64,000 nucleotides of DNA from Ashinkailepas kermadecensis (GCA_034440615.1 JAOTOM010003968.1:62001-126000), one strand, 5' to 3'; counted from the first letter of the stretch, positions 29,770 through 45,615 are shown. Translations and numbers: made by a program. Notes: a model not told the origin generated them from the sequence alone.

Positions 29770-30365
29770 ATGAGGGCGGGCCTCTGCCCGTGCTGTGCCG
29801 GTGGTAACGACCCGTGTCCGTGCTGTGCCGGTGTTGATGGGCTGGGCCCGTGCTGTGCCGGTGGTAACGGCCCGTGTCCGTGCTGTGCCGGTGTTGATAG
29901 GCCGGGTCCGTGCTGTGTCGGTGTTGATGGGCCGGCCCGTGCTGTGCCGGTGGCGATGGGCCGGGCCCGTGCTGTGCCAGTGGCGATGGGCCGGGCCCGT
30001 GCTGTGTCGGTGGCGATGGGCCGGGCCCGTGCTGTGTGGTGGCGATGGGCCGACCCGTGCTTGCCGGTGGTAACGGCCTGTCCTGCTGTGCCGGTGTTGA
30101 TAGGCCGGTCCGTGCTTGTCGGTGTTGATGGGCCGGCCCGTGCTGTGCCGGTGTTGATGGGCCGACCCGTGCTGTGCCGGTGGTAACGGCCCGTGTCCGT
30201 GCTGTGCCGGTGTTGATAGGCCGGGTCCGTGCTGTGTCGGTGTTGATGGGCCGGCCCGTGCTGTGCCGGTGGCGATGGGCCGGGCCCGTGCTGTGCCAGT
30301 GGCGATGGGCCGGGCCCGTGCTGTGTCGGTGGCGATGGGCCGACCCGTGCTGTGCCGGTGGTGCC
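29770..30365. repeat. 30-bp minisatellite with higher-order duplication
   Basis: About 20 units of the type TGCTGTGCCGGTGTTGATGG plus ten bases (variants GGTGGTAACGG and GGTGGCGATGG). A block of about 160 bp starting near 29861 is repeated almost exactly 319 bp downstream. Because 30 is a multiple of three, frames on both strands stay open; the translations are simple repeats and are not taken as genes. Confidence 0.92.
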
Positions 30366-31689
30366 CGGCGGACAACGGTCACTAGTTGGACGCCGCTGGC
30401 CGCTGTCAGGTCGGCTCGGCTCGGCTATCTGGACGTGGCTTGTGACGCGGCCGGCTGCGGCGACGTGCAGCGTATTTGGTGCCGTGTCGGCCGACGTGTC
30501 GGCGGCTGGCCACCGTGCCCAGCCGCCAGACGCGCCCCGACATGCTCATCGCTTGGGACTCCGCATAACCCAGAAATGCTCACAGCGCCCGACCCGACAT
30601 GCTCTGCGGTCTCCGACGCTACGGGTATCATCGATGCTGAGCGGTCCGACCTCAGTCGATAGGCCACATACTATAGCTTTAGCACGACAGTTTTACTGCG
30701 AGATGTGAAGTTCAGTCACAGATCAGAGGATGACCTGCACTCGACCGGGCCCCATCGGGTCCTCATAGTCACCACTGATAGTTCACCGGTGACACTCAAT
30801 TTCAGTATCTAGCTCCTATCAACACCTGTCTATCAGCAGTCTTGATGCAGCAGTGGGCCTTTTATCCGGCCGTTTTACGACGTTCGTATGTAGATCGGTT
30901 GGGCCATAAGCGGAGAATGTTTCGCATTCGTGACGTTTGGGGCGCCTGCTTTAGTATTATGGACTGAGTAGTCGTTTACTCCGTTCTGATGTTATCGAGC
31001 ATCTATGCTTGTTTTGATCTAGGAAGTGATCATTTCAGTGTGCGGAGCAGTGAAGGCTGGCTATGGACTGACACCTCTGTCACGGCAGGTGCTCTCCGCC
31101 ACCGTGGGGCACGCCGGGCGGACGTGACGGGGGAGGGGGCTTTTCGTCGTTGAAGGTCTCGAGCTGACCCGGCCGTTGACATTGTATGGCTGGCAGCCAG
31201 CGCCTTCTGTCGGTCAGCGACTCGCTGTTCCCAATACAGGCGCGGTCCGATGCCAGCTATGCCGGGCGGTGAAGCTCACCACGTTTCTGGTGCAGTAGCT
31301 GTGATGGGCTCGAACACCAAGCAAACGTGCGACGTCATAAACACGTAGTCTCCAAGTAATGTAATTCACACCGGTTATGATAGATGAGTTTACTCACGCG
31401 TGTATATTTCACTTCGCTGCTTTGTTGATTTTGATCGCATTGCTTCCCGATGAACTTAATTTTTGCCACAGTTGAGAAGGTTCAGTCATTGCGCAGTGAA
31501 GGTGTCGCTCAGTTTGTTTAGGTGTTTTGTGTAAGTTGCATTGAAATACTATCAACTGTTTGGAGGTAGCTCTTAGCACCGGTTGAAACCTCGCAGTTGC
31601 GGTCAGCCATTGTTACTCGGCAAGCAAAGGAAATGACACTCCCTCGGGTTACCACAGCCACGACGACAAAAGTTGTAGAGACACGGAGG
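30366..31689. other. Intergenic DNA, no feature recognised
   Basis: GC-rich to about 30660, then mixed. No protein motif, RNA gene or repeat family was identified. Confidence 0.45.
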
Positions 31690-32560
31690 TGTTTCCGGGG
31701 ACTCTCGTAATCCCCATCGCCCATCCCTGTCTTCCCATTCCAGTATCCATCACGTGCCAGCGTCCCCTTGTATGTCATTCATCCAACCCTGCAATAACAA
31801 CCCCTCCCCTGTCACGAGCAAGTAAGCCAGCTTCCCCTGATCGATCGGACCGCTCAGTTTTGTCGGGGTAGTCACGCCCCCTCGGGTCGTCCCCCGGAGT
31901 TAACGGCGTCCTGGAGGTTGAGGTCTCCCGCCGCACGGTGTCAATTGTGGCGGTGGATCAACACGCTACTTTGATCCCGATATCTCGGAGGTCGGTCGGG
32001 CCCGTATGGCCCCATACGGGCCACGTGACAGGTCGCCTTTGGCCGGTGTCTGGCTCCTGGACCGATGTCTGCCGGACCGGCCGGCCGCGGGGTGGGGGCC
32101 CGTATGGCCCCATACGGGCCAAGTGACAGGACGCCTTTGGCCGGTGTCTGACCCCTGGACTGATGTCTGCCGGACCGGCCGGCCGCGGGGGGGGGCGCCC
32201 CTGTAGCGCGGCTGGGGTCGTGATCCTTTTTCTCGCGGCCTTGCGAAGCCGCCACCTGCCCCGTATATCTCCATGGTCGCTTCGCGTCCTTCTGGTACGG
32301 CAGCAGGCATCTCCCCTCGTCCACAGGGCCCCTTGCGGTGAAACGTCGCGCGGGGCACCAAGCACACTTTCATGAATTCTTCAACACAAAAACCCACCCT
32401 GGATCTAAAAAAGGACCCGAACACCGGCTTGCCTACCGGAAGCCGTGTCACCGAGCCGACACCTGCGGAGGCATTCCGCTTTGCGTGTCCCCTTCCCGCC
32501 CCGCGGTCCCTACCATTGCTTCCCGTAGTGGAATTCAGAAACCAGTTCACAATCTAGGAC
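31690..32560 (+). mobile_element. Family-B LINE 5' fragment (5' UTR and ORF1 start)
   Basis: Aligns with 1850-2520 of the family-B element: CTCAGTTTTGTCGGGGTAGTC (31853), CACGGTGTCAATTG, GATATCTCGGAGG, then an ATG at 32372 opening MNSSTQKPTLDLKKD, with FACPLPAPRSL matching VACLPAPRIL. Two tandem 98-bp units (from 31999 and 32097) each start with a palindrome GGCCCGTATGG-CC-CCATACGGGCC. The copy lacks everything after ORF1 residue 60 or so, which is unusual because LINEs normally lose the 5' end. The next recognisable sequence is the duplicated segment at 32600. Confidence 0.6.
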
Positions 32561-32599
32561 GTCGTTGACACGTTTGCTCATCCTCAAGTCGGTAGATAA

Positions 32600-33422
32600 A
32601 TTGAAATTATCTATGTATAATTTGAGTTAGTGTATATTTTCGAGCACCATTCTGACAAGGTGCATTCAACTTTATGGACTTACCTTTCCTGTCCCTTTAT
32701 CTCATGACGTCACCTACTGATCAACATCACAAATCAAGATGGAAGCTTTAGAGGTTTTCTTATTGTTTGGAGGTTAGTGGTGTACCAATGACACCCTGGA
32801 AATAATTGTGGTGGCACAGGTTCAGAATGTCTAAGCGTCAGAATATCCAGCAAGCGAGAAGCTATGGCCGACTTGAACATGAATCGCTTTGAGTCATTGA
32901 AGCTTATATTGGCAAAACATTTCAGAGTAAAATGTTTTAAATACGCTTACATGAATTACATTAGACAAATCTGCTTATATTGAATCATATTACATCGTTT
33001 TGCCTATTGTTTTAAATTCAAGTGGCTAAAAAAGCAAGCATTCGAAGGTCGCATTTACTTTTCAGACACAAAGTCTTTAAGCAAGCCTTGAATGGAGGTG
33101 GCTGCAATTCATGGGGAGTAATTATGTTGTTGGGTCTTTGGTTTTGATTCATTTATCCGATGTATGATGCTGTTCCCAGGTTGGTTTTGCTGTGAACTCA
33201 TTCACTCATACATTATTACTTTATTTTTATGTTCGGCACTTTACAGTTAACACCAAATTCTCGTAATATCGATGAGTGTAGTATGAAGATGAAATCGGCG
33301 CAACAGTGTTGGGTTGTACAGCAGACAGTCTGACCATGAAATATGGATAATACTGTAGAGGATGTAATGTGAAGTTTGAATAAAGAATAATAGTGGGTTT
33401 TTAATTGTGGATTTAGTTGTAG
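32600..33422. repeat. Dispersed 0.8-kb segment, copy 1
   Basis: Aligns along its whole length with 56863-57873 (anchors GATGGAAGCTTTAGAGGTTT, TTGTGGTGGCACAGGTTCAG, TTTATTTTTATGTTCGG), at an estimated 80-85% identity by eye. Copy 2 carries a Val-SINE that is absent here, where the site reads AAGCAAGCCTTGAATGG. No transposase, TIR or conserved frame was recognised. Confidence 0.85.
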
Positions 33423-34161
33423 AATGATGAACATCTTGGATGTGGTGTGCATCATTTTGCAGATTAGTTGGAGATGAATGAATGCAACCTCGTCCTTGGT
33501 GGCAACTTTGCTGTGTTTGAATTAGGAATGTAAGTATCGATATGTACATTTTAAGGGATGCATCGTTTTGGAGATTTGCTGCAACTATGGAAGCTTGTTA
33601 ATATAAAAGTTCCTTATGTAGATAATGGTTGTTTTTTCGCTTGCATTGTCATTAAATACATTTTAAAGGAGGTGATATACATTACTTGTACAACGATATC
33701 GAAGGAGCAAGGATATTGGTACCTTATCTTAATATAGTGTGCAACAATGCTAGTATGATGTGACGCATTTTATTTTTATGTGATGCATTGATGCACCTTA
33801 TTTCCATTTTAGCCTCATCCCAGTTATATTCTACAATTAAATGTCTGGCGAAACCAACTGACTTTTTATGGCGATATGCCAGTTGCAAGTCTTACTTTTG
33901 AAAGCTGCATATCATGAGCATGTTTGGGCTGTGAACCACTATCATTAATAACTTGTTTTCAGGAATTAGCATGCCAAAAATCTTTTAAAAACTGAAGGAT
34001 TTATTATCAAATTGTTCAATGTGAATGACAGAATTTATGGCTGGAATGCTGAAATGTACCTCACAAGATACATGCTTATCATTATTATATTTTTTTTAAG
34101 TTTGTGCTGATTAATCAATTGAAATGAACTCAAAGGCAGGAACCGTTGACTGACCGGCATA
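33423..34161. other. AT-rich intergenic DNA
   Basis: No gene or repeat recognised. Confidence 0.5.
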
Positions 34162-34174
34162 TATTCCAAGACAG

Positions 34175-34215
34175 CTGCATGACCGACGCAGTCGATGCGC
34201 CCCTAAACTCCAATG
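34175..34215 (+). mobile_element. Ultra-short SINE-3'-end insertion (micro-retroposon 5)
   Basis: 41 bp flanked by a perfect 13-bp duplication TATTCCAAGACAG (34162-34174 and 34216-34228). It starts CTGCATGACCGACGCAG and continues TCGATGCGCCCCTAAACTCC. Confidence 0.87.
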
Positions 34216-34221
34216 TATTCC

Positions 34222-34297
34222 AAGACAGGTCAAAAAGCCCTTCGGTCCTGACCGGTCCCTCTGGCCTGGCTTTCGGTCCTTACATTTGCCACCTCTA
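34222..34297. repeat. Short hairpin repeat, copy 1
   Basis: Aligns with 57876-57952 (AAAAAGCCC, GGCTTTCGG and ATTTGCCACCTCTA shared). The stem reads GGTCA with TGACC here and GGTGA with TCACC in the other copy, so the pairing is kept by a compensating change. Confidence 0.65.
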
Positions 34298-34835
34298 TTT
34301 AGAACCACACCGGTTGCTGGCCTGCTTGCAGAGGCAAACGAACCTCCACTGTCGTTAAGACGTGAAATGCTTGGCCTGCGATGCGCATGCAGGTTACCCG
34401 CCAGTTTCCTACCCAACCCCACCCACGACGCGGTGTTAGGCACATATAGCACTTTATAGGCCGAAATGCGACAACTTCGCCGATGTGTTCGAATTCGTGC
34501 TCTTTTTTAATATAGCGGTGTCAGAGTGCGCCGAGTGATGCGTACACAGAAGTTGGTCGTGCCGTCTTGGAGCGGGGCTCCCCTGCAGTTGACCTGTCAC
34601 TCAAAGTGATGCGTAAGGATGGTATCGCATCCGAGCTGTTATATGAAAACCTAGAAGCACCTGGACACATATCGAGGATATACACAAATGTTCATCGATC
34701 TGTCGAAGAACAATACTGTAGCGGGAGCTGCTTTCGTGTGTGGTACCTTCGCTAGATCTTTTACCCTGCCGGTGTATGTTTCAATGTATACTTCTGAGCT
34801 GATCGCAATAATCAAAACACTCTTTCATCGAAGTA
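34298..34835 (+). pseudogene. Family-B ORF2 fragment (thumb to RNase H)
   Basis: Frame-corrected reading matches the 7-kb element: VAGLLAEANEPPLSLRR (equivalent to IASLLADTNEQPLSLRR), then near 34690 an RNase H start FIDLSKNNTVAGAAFVCGTF and YTSELIAI. The first catalytic Asp is in LSK context (TDGSK decayed). Truncated at both ends, with frameshifts. Confidence 0.75.
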
Positions 34836-38369
<3,534 letters not shown>

Positions 38370-38399
38370 CCGTGGCAGCGTGGACCACGTCACCCGCAC

Positions 38400-38810
38400 G
38401 GCCGCGCCGGTGGTCGTGAGGCGGACCGTGAGGAGGAGCGGCTCTGGTCTGCCGGTGATGGTGAGGAGGAGCGGCTCTGGTCTGCCGGTGGTGGTGAGGA
38501 GGACCGTGAGGCAGAGCTGCTCTGGTCTGCCGGTGGTGGTGAGGAGGAGCGGCTCTGTTCTGCCGGTGAACGTGAGGCGGACTGTGAGGAAGAGCGGCTC
38601 TGGTCTGCCGGTGGTGGTGGTGAGGAGGAGCGGCTCTGTTCTGCCGGTGAACGTGAGGCGGACCGTGAGGGAGAGCGGCTCTGGTCTGCTGGTGGTGGTG
38701 GTGAGGAGGAGCGGATCTGTTCTGCCGGTGAACGTGAGGCGGACCGTGAGGCAGAGCGGCTCTGGTCTGCCGGTGGTGGTGGTGAGGCAGGGCGGCGCTG
38801 GTCGGCCGCC
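38400..38810. repeat. 81-bp composite minisatellite
   Basis: GGTGAACGTGAGGCGGACCG recurs at 38565, 38646 and 38727 (period 81). Between these lie shorter GAGGAGCGGCTCTG/TCTGCCGGTG modules. In-frame translation is Glu/Arg-rich repeat. Confidence 0.9.
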
Positions 38811-40169
38811 GTGTCCCCTAATTAAGACGACCGCCGTGCGCCAACTACTGTCGTCTTCAGTCGCAGGTGGTCGGGTGGGTCGGCCGTAGCCGCGCCGCCG
38901 TAATTGGCACGATGGTACGGCGAACCGCCTCCGGCTTCACGCACGCCTCTGGGTTTAGGGTGCGTTCTTTGTCGCAATTATTCCGCCAATTTCACTGTGT
39001 CTGACATTGCATACCCGGTGTGGGCTCCATCCGCCGAGCGTTGGGGAAGTTTCACGCCGTATGAATTACGTGAGCCAGTCGTGTTGCCAATTGCCATTTG
39101 TAAGCCTCAGAACTTAACTTTGAAAAACCTCACCGTTGGTGGCATGCACACCCATCGATACATTGTCTTGCATAACTCAGCCTAATCGTGCTGTCTTAAC
39201 CACATTGCCTACCGAACTTTTCATATCTATGGTTGTCTCATCACCACATGGGTCCCATGGACGTCGCCATCTTGTATGGACGTTCCCATGGACGTCGCCA
39301 TCTTGTATGAAGCCACAGAGGGCCAGGGCATGGACAGCTCATTACAGTCCACGCGTTCCTCGCGGAATCCACAGTCATGGCGCGGATTTCGTGAGGAATG
39401 AACAAAGAATGACATGAAGTCAGAGTCCGTGGAATCCGCGCACGGAATGTGGCAAAGAACACGCTGTTTGATGACCGATGAGTGCGGGGGCGCCGGTAGC
39501 ACCAGCTGCGCCAGCTGCGCCAGCTGCGCCAGCTGCCCCCAGCAGGCAGGCCGGGTCGGCGCCCGCTGACGAGCCAGCGCCGCTTGGCGATGACACTGGT
39601 GCCCAGTGCACTGATGGGATGGCACAGGTCGGGTACTTGATGCACCGACAGTATTTGGAGGGAGCGATGAGAAGACTGGTGGGAGCGACGGCGCCACTCG
39701 GTATGGTGGTTGCCACCGAGCACCGTGCAGCTGATTCCCGCATCTGAAATTCGGTTTGCTCACATTCGGCCGCCGGGGGCGGGGTGTCATCACAGTAGGA
39801 ACAGCGTGGCGACTGATTGGGTGATTTCGACCAATTCGGATTTTCGGTTATTCTCCATATCTTCAACATCTCGTCTCAACATTTCAAAGTAATGATGTGT
39901 CTGCTAAAAATGGAAGGAAACCAATTCCGACGGGATGCATAATTGCATGAGATGGACAGCAAACGATTTAGTAAAGAAGGCAATACAGATAGGCGTGCAC
40001 GATGAACTGAAAAGTTGCTCTCGGAACAGTTTCAGCTGCTATCGAAGTTGATAAATTGCACCATTTATCGGCCGAGCAGTTATCGAATGGACGTATTGCC
40101 GAGCGGCCGTGCCGGACCCAGTGTCTATCCGGCACGTGCCGGTTGTGTGCTGGTGCGGCAGCATGTTGA
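38811..40169. other. GC-rich intergenic DNA
   Basis: A 36-bp tandem doublet (CCCATGGACGTCGCCATCTT) lies at 39250-39310 and a GCGCCAGCT run at 39505-39540. No gene recognised. Confidence 0.45.
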
Positions 40170-40497
40170 CGGCAGCGTCGCAGCCCCGCCACAGCCCCGC
40201 CACAGCCCCTCAGTCGCAGCCCAGCCGCAGCCCCTCAGCCGCAGCCCCTCAGTCGCAGCCCAGCCGCAGCCCCTCAGCCGCAGCCCCTCAGTCGCAGCCC
40301 AGCCGCTGCCCTGCCGCAGCCCCTCCGCAGCCCCTCAGTCGCAGCCCCGCCACAGCCCCTCAGTCGCAGCCCTGCCGCAGCCCTGCCGCAGCCCCACCGC
40401 AGCCCCATCACAGCCCCGCCGCAGCCCCGCCACAGCCCTGCCGCAGCCCCACCGCAGCCCCGCCGCAGCCCCGCCACAGCCCCTCCGCAGCGCCGCC
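40170..40497. repeat. CCGCAGCCC-type minisatellite
   Basis: Short units of 10-15 bp such as CCCGCCACAGCC, CTCAGTCGCAGCC and CCGCAGCC run for about 330 bp directly before the 60-bp array. Confidence 0.93.
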
Positions 40498-40565
40498 GTC
40501 GCGTGAGGTCGACCTTTGGATGACAGGAAGTGTGCGGCGTGTTACGCCGCATATTTCACGGCGTC

Positions 40566-42590
40566 GTGCCGGCCGACCGATCTCCCGGCCAGACAAAGGT
40601 GCACCACGACCGGTAGGTGCACGCCTGTGTCGGCTGCCGGTCTCCCGGCCAGACAAAGGTGCACCATGGCCGGCAGGTGCACGCCTGTGTCGGCTGCCGG
40701 TCTCCCGGCCAGACAAAGGTGCACCACGACCGGTAGGTGCACGCCTGTGTCGGCTGCCGGTCTCCCGGCCAGACAAAGGTGCACCACGACCGGTAGGTGC
40801 ACGCCTGTGTCGGCTGCCGGTTTCCCGGCCAGACAAAGGTGCACCATGGCCGGCAGGTGTACGCCTGTGTCGGCTGCCGGTCTCCCAGCCAGACAAAGGT
40901 GCACCACGGACGGTAGGTGTGGGCCTGTGTCGGCTGCCGGTCTCCCGGCCCGACAAAGGTGCACCACGGCCGGTAGGTGCACGCCTGTGTCGGCTGCCGG
41001 TTTCCCGGCCAGACAAAGGTGCACCACGACCGGTAGGTGCACGCCTGTGTCGGCTGCCGGTTTCCCAGCCAGACAAAGGTGCACCACGACCGGTAGGTGC
41101 ACGCCTGTGTCGGCTGCCGGTCTCCCAGCCAGACAAAGGTGCACCACGGACGGTAGGTGTGGGCCTGTGTCGGCTGCCGGTCTCCCGGCCCGACAAAGGT
41201 GCACCACGGCCGGTAGGTGCACGCCTGTGTCGGCTGCCGGTTTCCAGGCCAGACAAAGGTGCTCCACGACCGGTAGGTGCACGCCTGTGTCGGCTGCCGG
41301 TTTCCCGGCCAGACAAAGGTGCACCACGACCGGTAGGTGCACGCCTGTGTCGGCTGCCGGTCTCCCAGCCAGACAAAGGTGCACCACGACCGGTATGTGC
41401 ACGCCTGTGTCGGCTGCCGGTTTCCCGGCCAGACAAACGTGCACCATGGCCGGCAGGTGTACGCCTGTGTCGGCTGCCGGTCTCCCGGCCAGACAAAGAT
41501 GCACCACGGCCGGTAGGTGTGGACCTGTGCCGGCTGCCGGTCTCCCGGTCAGACAAAGGTGCACCACGGCCGGTAGGGTGGGTGTGGTGCGGTCCGGCAG
41601 AAAGGGGTGCACCACGGCCGGTAGGTGTGGGCCTGTGTCGGCTGCCGGTCTCCCGGCCAGACAGAGGTGCACCACGGCCGGTAGGTGTGGGCCTGTGTCG
41701 GCTGCCGGTCTCCCGGCCAGACAGAGGTGCACCACGGCCGGTAGGTGTGGGCCTGTGCCGGCTGCCGGTCTCCCAGCCAGACAAAGGTGCACCACGGACG
41801 GTAGGTGTGGGCCTGTGTCGGCTGCCGGTCTCCCGGCCAGACAGAGGTGCACCACGGCCGGTAGGTGTGGGCCTGTGTCGGCTGCCGGTCTCCCGGCCAG
41901 ACAAAGGTGCACCACGGCCGGTAGGTGTGGGCCTGTGTCGGCTGCCGGTCTCCCGGCCAGACAAAGGTGCACCACGGCCGGTAGGTGTGGGCCTGTGTCG
42001 GCTGCCGGTCTCCCGGCCAGACAGAGGTGCACCACGGCCGGTAGGTGTGGGCCTGTGTCGGCTGCCGGTCTCCCGGCCAGACAGGAGGTGCACCACGGCC
42101 GGTAGGTGTGGGCCTGTGTCGGCTGCCGGTCTCCCGGCCAGACAGAGGTGCACCACGGCCGGTAGGTGTGGGCCTGTGTCGGCTGCCGGTCTCCCGGCCA
42201 GACAGAGGTGCACCACGGCCGGTAGGTGTGGGCCTGTGTCGGCTGCCGGCCGAGGTGCACCACGGCCGGTAGGTGTGGGCCTGTGTCGGCTGCCGGTCTC
42301 CCGGCCAGACAGAGGTGCACCACGGCCGGTAGGTGTGGGCCTGTGTCGGCTGCCGGTCTCCCGGCCAGACAGAGGTGCACCACGGCCGGTAGGTGTGGGC
42401 CTGTGTCGGCTGCCGGTCTCCCGGCCAGACAGAGGTGCACCACGGCCGGCAGGTGTGGGCCTGTGTCGGCTGCCGGTCTCCCGGCTAGACAGAGGTGCAC
42501 CACGGCCGGTAGGTGTGGGCCTGTGTCGGCTGCCGGTCTCCCGGCCAGACAGAGGTGCACCATGGCCGGCAGGTGTGGGCCTGTGTCGGC
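40566..42590. repeat. 60-bp minisatellite, about 33 units
   Basis: The unit includes CGGCTGCCGGTCTCCCGGCC, AGACAAAGGTGCACCACG and ACCGGTAGGTGCACGCCTGTGT, and keeps perfect 60-bp register from 40566 to about 41560. Two unit classes: the left half mostly has GTGCACGCCTGTG with ACAAAGG, the right half GTGTGGGCCTGTG with ACAGAGG. Truncated units occur at about 41575-41610 and 42248, and a 1-bp insertion at about 42085. Frames of 964 (plus), 744 and 673 (minus) codons cross it; these are repeat artefacts. Confidence 0.97.
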
Positions 42591-44061
42591 GGATCCGTAT
42601 TGAGGTGTGCGCTTCCTGTGGCGACGGACCTCCGCGGTGCACCCATTACCGCCGCTTCCTGTTCGGCCGGCCGCCTACAAAGGCGACGCCGGCGCGGCCC
42701 GCCGAGCGCGCGGGAAGTGCGTCAGTTGAAACTGCCGCCACTCGCACGACGGCTAATGGGCGGAGGAGCGCACGACGACGGCCGGCGGCCATGTTCTGGC
42801 GCGGCCGACCGTCGCCACTTCGCCGCTCCCCTGGACAGTATGGGAGCACTGCCAGCTGGGTCCCCCCCCCTTCCTCCCGCGCGCACACACACACACGACC
42901 CGCCGCGGTTAGTCGTGTCACCGGGACTGTCTCGCGTCACCGGGACTGTCTCGTGTCACCGGGACCGTCTCGTGTCACTGTGACCGTCTCGTGTCATGTG
43001 TAGTTGTGGCGTTCGTCGTTGATGTGTAGGGTGTTGACGCTGGAGCGGGCAGTGCGATGCTGAGTCGTCTGCCGCTTCCAACACGTCGCTACTGTGGCCG
43101 GCTGTTATGTACAGTTTGGTGATCATCCTCCCCACCGATGTCCCCCGACGGACTGGACGAACGCCTTGCGCACCCTTCGCGCCAGGCAGGGGTTGGATTT
43201 ATATTTTGGTAGCCTGTATTTGGAGAGGATAACTTGAGGGATCATCACACGTGGGGAGGGTAATATTTCCTTTTTCTGACACTGGAAACCCCTTTCGAGA
43301 GGATACTGTGAATGCCAAAAAATCCAGGACAGCACCGTTCCTCCAGCCATGTTCGCGGGCCTAACAAGCGCTCTTTCAGCGTGATAAGTCGCCTCGATCA
43401 CATCGCTCTTGTCCCTGATTGTGCTTCCTTCGCTGGCGCTGCTGTTGTCCGTGGCTCCCCCAGTTCCGCTGGCGGTCGGCTCGTCTGCACCACCTGAGCC
43501 GCCTCTGCCCGTCGGCACAGTCGACCGTTGACCCCGCGACCAAAACCCGAGCGTCGTGCTGGTAGGTGCACATCGATTTTTAGCGTGCGATACAATCGAA
43601 GCAATTTGTGACTTTTTGCTGGCGTTCCGGTTGCGAAACTGCTGGTGGTGCTTGGTGGCGGTGGCATGGTCTGCAGGGCGACAACACACCCCGTTGGCGC
43701 CGCCATATACGACGCTGTCCCACAGTGTGCTGTGTATTTACAGAGCAGCACGCTCACCTGATCGCAGCACTGCTGCTGGAGCGCCAAGTGTACAATACCG
43801 CTGTGTTTTGGGAGACGAACCAGAAAAGGACAATGGGACGGGAGTGCTTGTTTTGTGTGGCTAAGTGCCGGATGTAAAATCCCAATCGCTTGAATTGAAT
43901 TGGTGTCGACCAACCGTGCCAGTGCTAATTCTGGAAGATTTGGAATGGCAATTCGAGATACGAGATGGATACCAGATTGTCCGACGACTCACCGCACAGC
44001 AAACATCGGAAATTGTTGTGGCTTACCTAAAATGTATCTGTTCAACGGAAATGCTATCATG
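42591..44061. other. CpG-rich DNA with a short 19-bp repeat
   Basis: 42905-43000 holds about five units of CGTGTCACCGGGACTGTCT. A minus-strand frame at 43123-43689 (188 codons) is the longest non-repeat frame nearby. It has no domain I recognise and may be chance in GC-rich DNA. Confidence 0.45.
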
Positions 44062-44250
44062 TGATGGGGTCCGTAGGTCAGTGGTTGAGGCTGAGCGTCT
44101 GGCGTGCAAGAATCACGGGGTTAAATTTCCGGCGGTGCTCGCCCTTCCTGCCAGTGTGAGATACAGCCGACGCCCTGTGGCCTCCGCTGCTGAGTGCGTC
44201 GTAAAGCCACAATCAACCTCGAATAAATTTTATCACATGGAGGACAGTGC
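44062..44250 (+). mobile_element. Possible degenerate tRNA-like SINE
   Basis: GGGGTCCGTAGGTCAGTGG resembles a tRNA head and GGGTTAAATTTCC a decayed B box. The end GAGTGCGTCGTAAAGCC followed by ACAATCAACC resembles the 3' end of the other SINEs. Flanks TATCATGTGATGG and TATCACATGGAGG are only partly alike. Low certainty. Confidence 0.4.
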
Positions 44251-44719
44251 AAAAAGCCAGACTAATATTCCGTTTCATGTCACGTATGGGTAAATACATT
44301 AGCATTAATTGAAGTTAAATATGGTGGTAGCATATGTCTCCTCCAATTAATTGTATCCCCAGAGGTGAAAAAAACCGGCTACTCGGCCACGAGCGTGGGT
44401 GACAGATATTTGAAAAATATCCCCGGTTATGGTGACAACTTACGGTACCGTATTATCATTGAGTATGGATCGTATTTATAATCAGGCCGTTTTGCCTCTT
44501 AACATACCCAGTCAATTTGTAATTCCTAACCATCCAGACATATACGTACTCATCTTGTTTCAGTAAATGTATCGGAAGCGTACAGAAACAATTTAGTAGC
44601 TATGATCGAGGGGACAGGGGGGAGGGGGGGGGGGCTGAAAAACTCAACCACTCGTGGTAAAGTCCATAGGTTTTAACATTGCCGTGGTAAGCCTGTCACC
44701 TACGAACTGTCCCGTCCCC

Positions 44720-45615
44720 GTCCAGAGATTGAGCCCGACGCAACAGTTTCGTTTTCCGGCGCAGTTTGTGGCGTGTGGCACGGCTCACATCACAGGTAAC
44801 GAGATATGGCTGACATCACGTGAAAGCCCCAAATGTTGGCTATCCGTCGGGCACAATTTCGTTGCGGTCGGGTCAACGTGTTGCGCGTGCGCGTCACTGG
44901 GGTCCTGAGAGAACGGGTGTCCGGTGAATGACCGGTCGCCCATAGGAATAGCATGTAAAACTGAGATTTTGCGTTCGGAAAATCACCAATTTTAGCGCTC
45001 CCCATCGACCCGATTCAGACAGCCATATCTCGACAACCAATGGACCGATCGACACCAAACCAACACCTCAGTGTTACCACGACAATTGTCAACATCGCCG
45101 TGGCAACCGTTTCCGAGTAACGCACCACACTCACGCGAGGGGGGTGTGGAAGGCGGGAGCGATGTTTTTGAGCGTTTTTCACGATTGGGTCTGGTTCTCG
45201 GAAACGGATAAACTTGGCGACTTGCCGTCACTTTCACATCATGGCCCCCATGTACCGGCTACAATTTTCCAATTGACGATCAGTGGCTGCAGAATGTGCG
45301 GGCGCAGTCATTGTGACACGGGCTGCACGTGTTTCAGTCCGTGAAAAAGGCTCCGCTTTCCACTTTCTCCACCCACTGTCAAATGACATTTTGCGGAGAA
45401 AGTTGCATGCGCGGATAGCCCCACTCTTTGTGATGCTCACAGTTCCTTCGGATTTTACCGATCACAAATACTTTTGTTGCAATCGTCGATGCCCTCAACC
45501 GTTACCAGATGTCACTTTCGGCAATCTTGGCAGACGGGGACGGGACAGTGTCCTGTCACCGCCCAGGGATTGAATCCGACGCAACAGTTCCGTTTTCCGG
45601 CGCAGTTTGTTTCAA
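44720..45615. repeat. Pair of 50-bp direct repeats 0.84 kb apart
   Basis: GATTGAGCCCGACGCAACAG, then TTTCGTTTTCCGGCGCAGTT at about 44727-44768, recurs at about 45569-45610 with few changes. Between them are words common in dispersed arthropod repeats (CAGCCATATCTCGACAACC). They may be ends of one element or two fragments. Confidence 0.6.

Noticed and set aside
40109..43003. 964-codon open frame on the plus strand and 744/673-codon frames on the minus strand
   Set aside because: They are translations of a 60-bp minisatellite whose length is a multiple of three; five of six frames are open with repeat-like peptides.
43123..43689. 188-codon minus-strand gene
   Set aside because: No recognisable domain, in CpG-rich DNA where long chance frames are expected; left as undecided.
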